From contig NZ_JAVDUJ010000001.1 of NCBI RefSeq assembly GCF_031456295.1, positions 620,001-684,000 on the forward strand: a stretch of 64,000 bases of DNA, written 5' to 3'. Both the position numbers and the translations under genes were made by a program. Positions within the stretch are counted from its first letter, which is position 1. Every line of letters starts with the position of its first letter. Shown in pieces: positions 63,716 through 64,000 of the stretch. Below the pieces are notes generated by a model, which saw only the letters and a list, made by a program, of their open reading frames with translations, searched no databases and was not told the origin of the DNA. The DNA comes from Arcanobacterium_A hippocoleae. Its GTDB lineage: Bacteria; Actinomycetota; Actinomycetes; Actinomycetales; Actinomycetaceae.

Positions 63716-64000
63716 TTACTTCAACAAGCCCAGCGCACGCACCGCATCAAGCTCTTCCTGCGCCTTCTGAGCCGAATAATCAATACCAGCCTGAGTCTGC
63801 TCTGAAATCTCCAGACCCTCCACGATCTTCCACTCACCATTCTCAGAAGTAACCGGCACACCAAAAGCGAGCCCAGCAGGAATACCGTAATGCTCACCAT
63901 CACTCAAAATCGCTGCAGACACCCAATCACCCTCAGGAGTACCATTCACCCAGTTATATACGTGATCAATAGCTGCCGAAGCTGCCGAAGCTGCCGAAGA
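63716..64000 (-). CDS. mdh: Malate dehydrogenase, C-terminal fragment
   Basis: 94 codons before the stop; the start lies beyond the right edge. The sequence AAIDHVYNWVNGTPEGDWVS (key positions), SDGEHYGIPAGL, GEWKIVEGLEI and the final ERD-like ELDAVRALGLL match the C-terminal quarter of actinobacterial malate dehydrogenase, which interconverts malate and oxaloacetate with NAD. The S-A-A repeats at the edge are part of the normal protein (SSAASAA). Confidence 0.92.
   Translation of the reverse strand, partial: SSAASAASAAIDHVYNWVNGTPEGDWVSAAILSDGEHYGIPAGLAFGVPVTSENGEWKIVEGLEISEQTQAGIDYSAQKAQEELDAVRALGLLK

Noticed and set aside
63965..64000. 9-bp tandem repeat (GCTGCCGAA) at the right edge
   Set aside because: It encodes the Ser-Ala-Ala run that malate dehydrogenases normally have at this place, so it needs no special explanation.
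1..64000. tRNA or rRNA genes, insertion sequences, prophage
   Set aside because: Intergenic regions were read for cloverleaf-like ends, CCA termini, transposase motifs and integrases; none was recognised.

Overview
The window looks like chromosomal DNA from a low-to-moderate-GC actinobacterium, most likely of the Actinomycetaceae (Actinomyces, Gleimia or Arcanobacterium-like). The evidence is the gene content: DivIVA/Wag31, SepF, DUF3040, DUF3046, a ClgR-type regulator, RNase J, the neighbourhood lexA / SOS membrane protein / nrdR, and Actinomyces-style sortase C pili. The species assignment is inference; no 16S gene or other decisive marker is present. Most genes lie on the minus strand, so operons read from high to low coordinates.

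1-20.5 kb: a complete division and cell-wall (dcw) cluster, read right to left: mraZ, rsmH, ftsL-like, ftsI, murF, mraY, murD, ftsW, murG, murC, ftsQ, ftsZ, sepF, yggT, divIVA. It is followed by a small unknown gene, lspA, rluD, a GNAT gene and the first 33 codons of dnaE at the left edge. Many junctions are 4-nt ATGA overlaps, as expected for translational coupling. mraZ has decameric MraZ-box-like operator repeats, and an intrinsic terminator (probable attenuator) lies between mraZ and rsmH.

20.5-39.4 kb: DNA and RNA maintenance. This holds dinB, a PAC2 protein, a HelD-like helicase, a long-chain acyl-CoA ligase, nrdR, an SOS membrane protein divergent from lexA with three LexA-type boxes between them, a DinG-like helicase, hflX, an RsmC-like methyltransferase, miaA, miaB, recX and recA (with its own SOS box).

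39.4-54.8 kb: an unrecognised 642-residue membrane protein is inserted between recA and the otherwise conserved DUF3046-clgR-cinA-pgsA-ftsK-rnj block. After that come a GNAT gene, an M16 peptidase, pnp, rpsO and ribF.

54.8-64 kb: the accessory end. A small Cys/Gly-rich gene and an orphan AAA ATPase are divergent around an array of 10-bp tandem repeats. Next is a PTS-type dihydroxyacetone kinase operon (dhaKLM). Convergent to it is a pilus locus: major pilin spaA, class C sortase and a probable base pilin. spaA is split by a 10-G homopolymer that puts the signal peptide out of frame with the rest of the protein. This is a strong candidate for slipped-strand phase variation, captured here OFF, unless it is a sequencing error. 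The right edge is the C-terminal end of malate dehydrogenase.

The most notable items are the phase-variable pilin, the decamer array beside the orphan ATPase, and the unrecognised 642-aa protein next to recA. No tRNA, rRNA, CRISPR array or insertion sequence was seen.
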